Below, in pieces: positions 63,424 through 64,000 of a DNA stretch of 64,000 nt. Made by a program: the position numbers and the translations under genes. Each line of letters opens with the position of its first letter. Within the stretch, counting starts at the first letter, position 1. The stretch comes from an uncultured Rhodospirillaceae bacterium (GTDB taxonomy: Bacteria; Pseudomonadota; Alphaproteobacteria; Rhodospirillales; Casp-alpha2), in NCBI GenBank assembly GCA_913030825.1, contig CAJWCU010000008.1, positions 114,911 through 178,910 on the forward strand, read 5' to 3'. Under the pieces are notes generated by a model, which was not told the origin of the DNA, did not search any database, and was given only the letters and a program-made list of their open reading frames with translations.

Positions 63424-64000
63424 ATGACCGACCTCCGCAGCCGCCCGCTGATCGAAAAGCTCATCGGTTTCGACACCACCAGCCACTATTCCAACCTGGA
63501 ACTCATGGCCTTCGTGCAGGACTACCTGACCGGCCATGGCGTGGAAAGCCAACTGGTCCACGATTCCACCGGGACCAAGGCGAACCTTTACGCCACCCTG
63601 GGTCCGACGGACCGGGGCGGCATCATGCTTTCCGGTCATACGGACGTCGTGCCCGTGGACGGCCAGGACTGGGCGACGGACCCGTTCGTCGTGACCGAAA
63701 AGGACGGCAAGCTCTATGGCCGCGGCACGTCGGACATGAAGAGCTTCATCGCCATTGCGCTGGCCTTCGTGCCGGAATTCCTGGAACGTGGGCTTGAAAC
63801 GCCGATCCACCTGGCGTTCAGCCATGACGAGGAAGTCGGCTGTATCGGGGTCCGGTCGCTGATCAAGATGATGAACGACCTGCCGATCCGGCCGGTCATG
63901 GGCATCATCGGGGAGCCGACCAGCATGCAGGTCTGCGTCGGCCACAAGGGCAAGCGCAGCTTCCGTGCCCAGTTCAAGGGCAAGGAAGCCCATTCGTCGC
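63424..64000 (+). CDS. argE: Acetylornithine deacetylase (5' part, runs off window)
   Basis: At least 192 residues, open at the right edge. Zn2+-binding motif SGHTDVVPVDGQDW (His and Asp), GRGTSDMKSF (Asp) and SHDEEVGCIG (Glu pair) are the M20 signature, and the N-terminal LIEKLIGFDTTSHYSNLELM fits ArgE rather than DapE. Removes acetyl from N-acetylornithine in arginine synthesis. Confidence 0.9.
   Translation, partial: MTDLRSRPLIEKLIGFDTTSHYSNLELMAFVQDYLTGHGVESQLVHDSTGTKANLYATLGPTDRGGIMLSGHTDVVPVDGQDWATDPFVVTEKDGKLYGRGTSDMKSFIAIALAFVPEFLERGLETPIHLAFSHDEEVGCIGVRSLIKMMNDLPIRPVMGIIGEPTSMQVCVGHKGKRSFRAQFKGKEAHSS

Overview
The window is GC-rich chromosomal DNA of an alphaproteobacterium, most likely a Rhodospirillales-type organism (inference). 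Supporting points are the aroK-aroB-CNNM transporter cluster, a J-domain gene next to cobS-cobT, an NADP-isocitrate dehydrogenase of the eukaryotic-like type, the etfBA pair, short-form psd followed by pssA, and a b561/cytochrome c' pair. It is densely coded. I found no tRNA, rRNA, CRISPR array or insertion sequence. Both ends cut genes: an unknown exported protein on the left and an argE-type deacetylase on the right.

1-11.1 kb: a two-gene unit of exported/membrane unknowns (minus strand), then aroK-aroB-CNNM transporter, a CBS-pair protein, a DUF2889 protein, a ribbon-helix-helix protein, and J-domain protein-cobS-cobT (aerobic cobaltochelatase, without cobN here). A glyoxalase-fold protein with a TTG start follows. 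11.2-19.9 kb: exported proteins (an HExxH protein, a small exported protein, a phytase-like esterase, an NHL propeller), a divergent Fe-S oxidoreductase, an 877-aa Ala/Pro-rich TPR protein, a GNAT acetyltransferase and the remnant of a second one.

20-31.7 kb: rpmB; the complete biotin operon bioB-bioA-bioF-bioD, in which bioD seems to begin with ATT; icd; a LOG-family nucleotide hydrolase; cytochrome c' and cytochrome b561; a LysM protein; and psd-pssA for phosphatidylethanolamine. 31.7-42.6 kb: an AT-richer orphan lipoprotein, a PadR-controlled RND pump operon with a visible palindromic operator, a LysR regulator divergent from a tiny gene, an SLC13 permease, and a FosX-type fosfomycin hydrolase that keeps Glu44.

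42.6-54 kb: an SHMT-like enzyme with two D-2-hydroxyacid dehydrogenases and a GcvA-like LysR, again divergent from a tiny gene. Then comes a minus-strand zinc locus: DUF3299 protein, a Zur-like box, histidine-rich ZrgA/DUF2796 protein, ABC ATPase, FtsX-type permease, an aldo/keto reductase (apparent ATC start) and a TPR-2OG oxygenase. 54-64 kb: an orphan histidine kinase, etfB-etfA, a DMT exporter, a YeeE/YedE sulfur-transport pair preceded by an ATTC-N8-GAAT palindrome, an FAD flavoprotein, an internally duplicated unknown protein, a stand-alone cyclic-nucleotide-binding protein, a MATE exporter and argE.

The most interesting items are the Zur-boxed zinc system with its unusual downstream genes, the apparent AUU/AUC start codons, the paired LysR/tiny-gene layouts, the duplicated TGSHGG protein, and the orphan lipoprotein.
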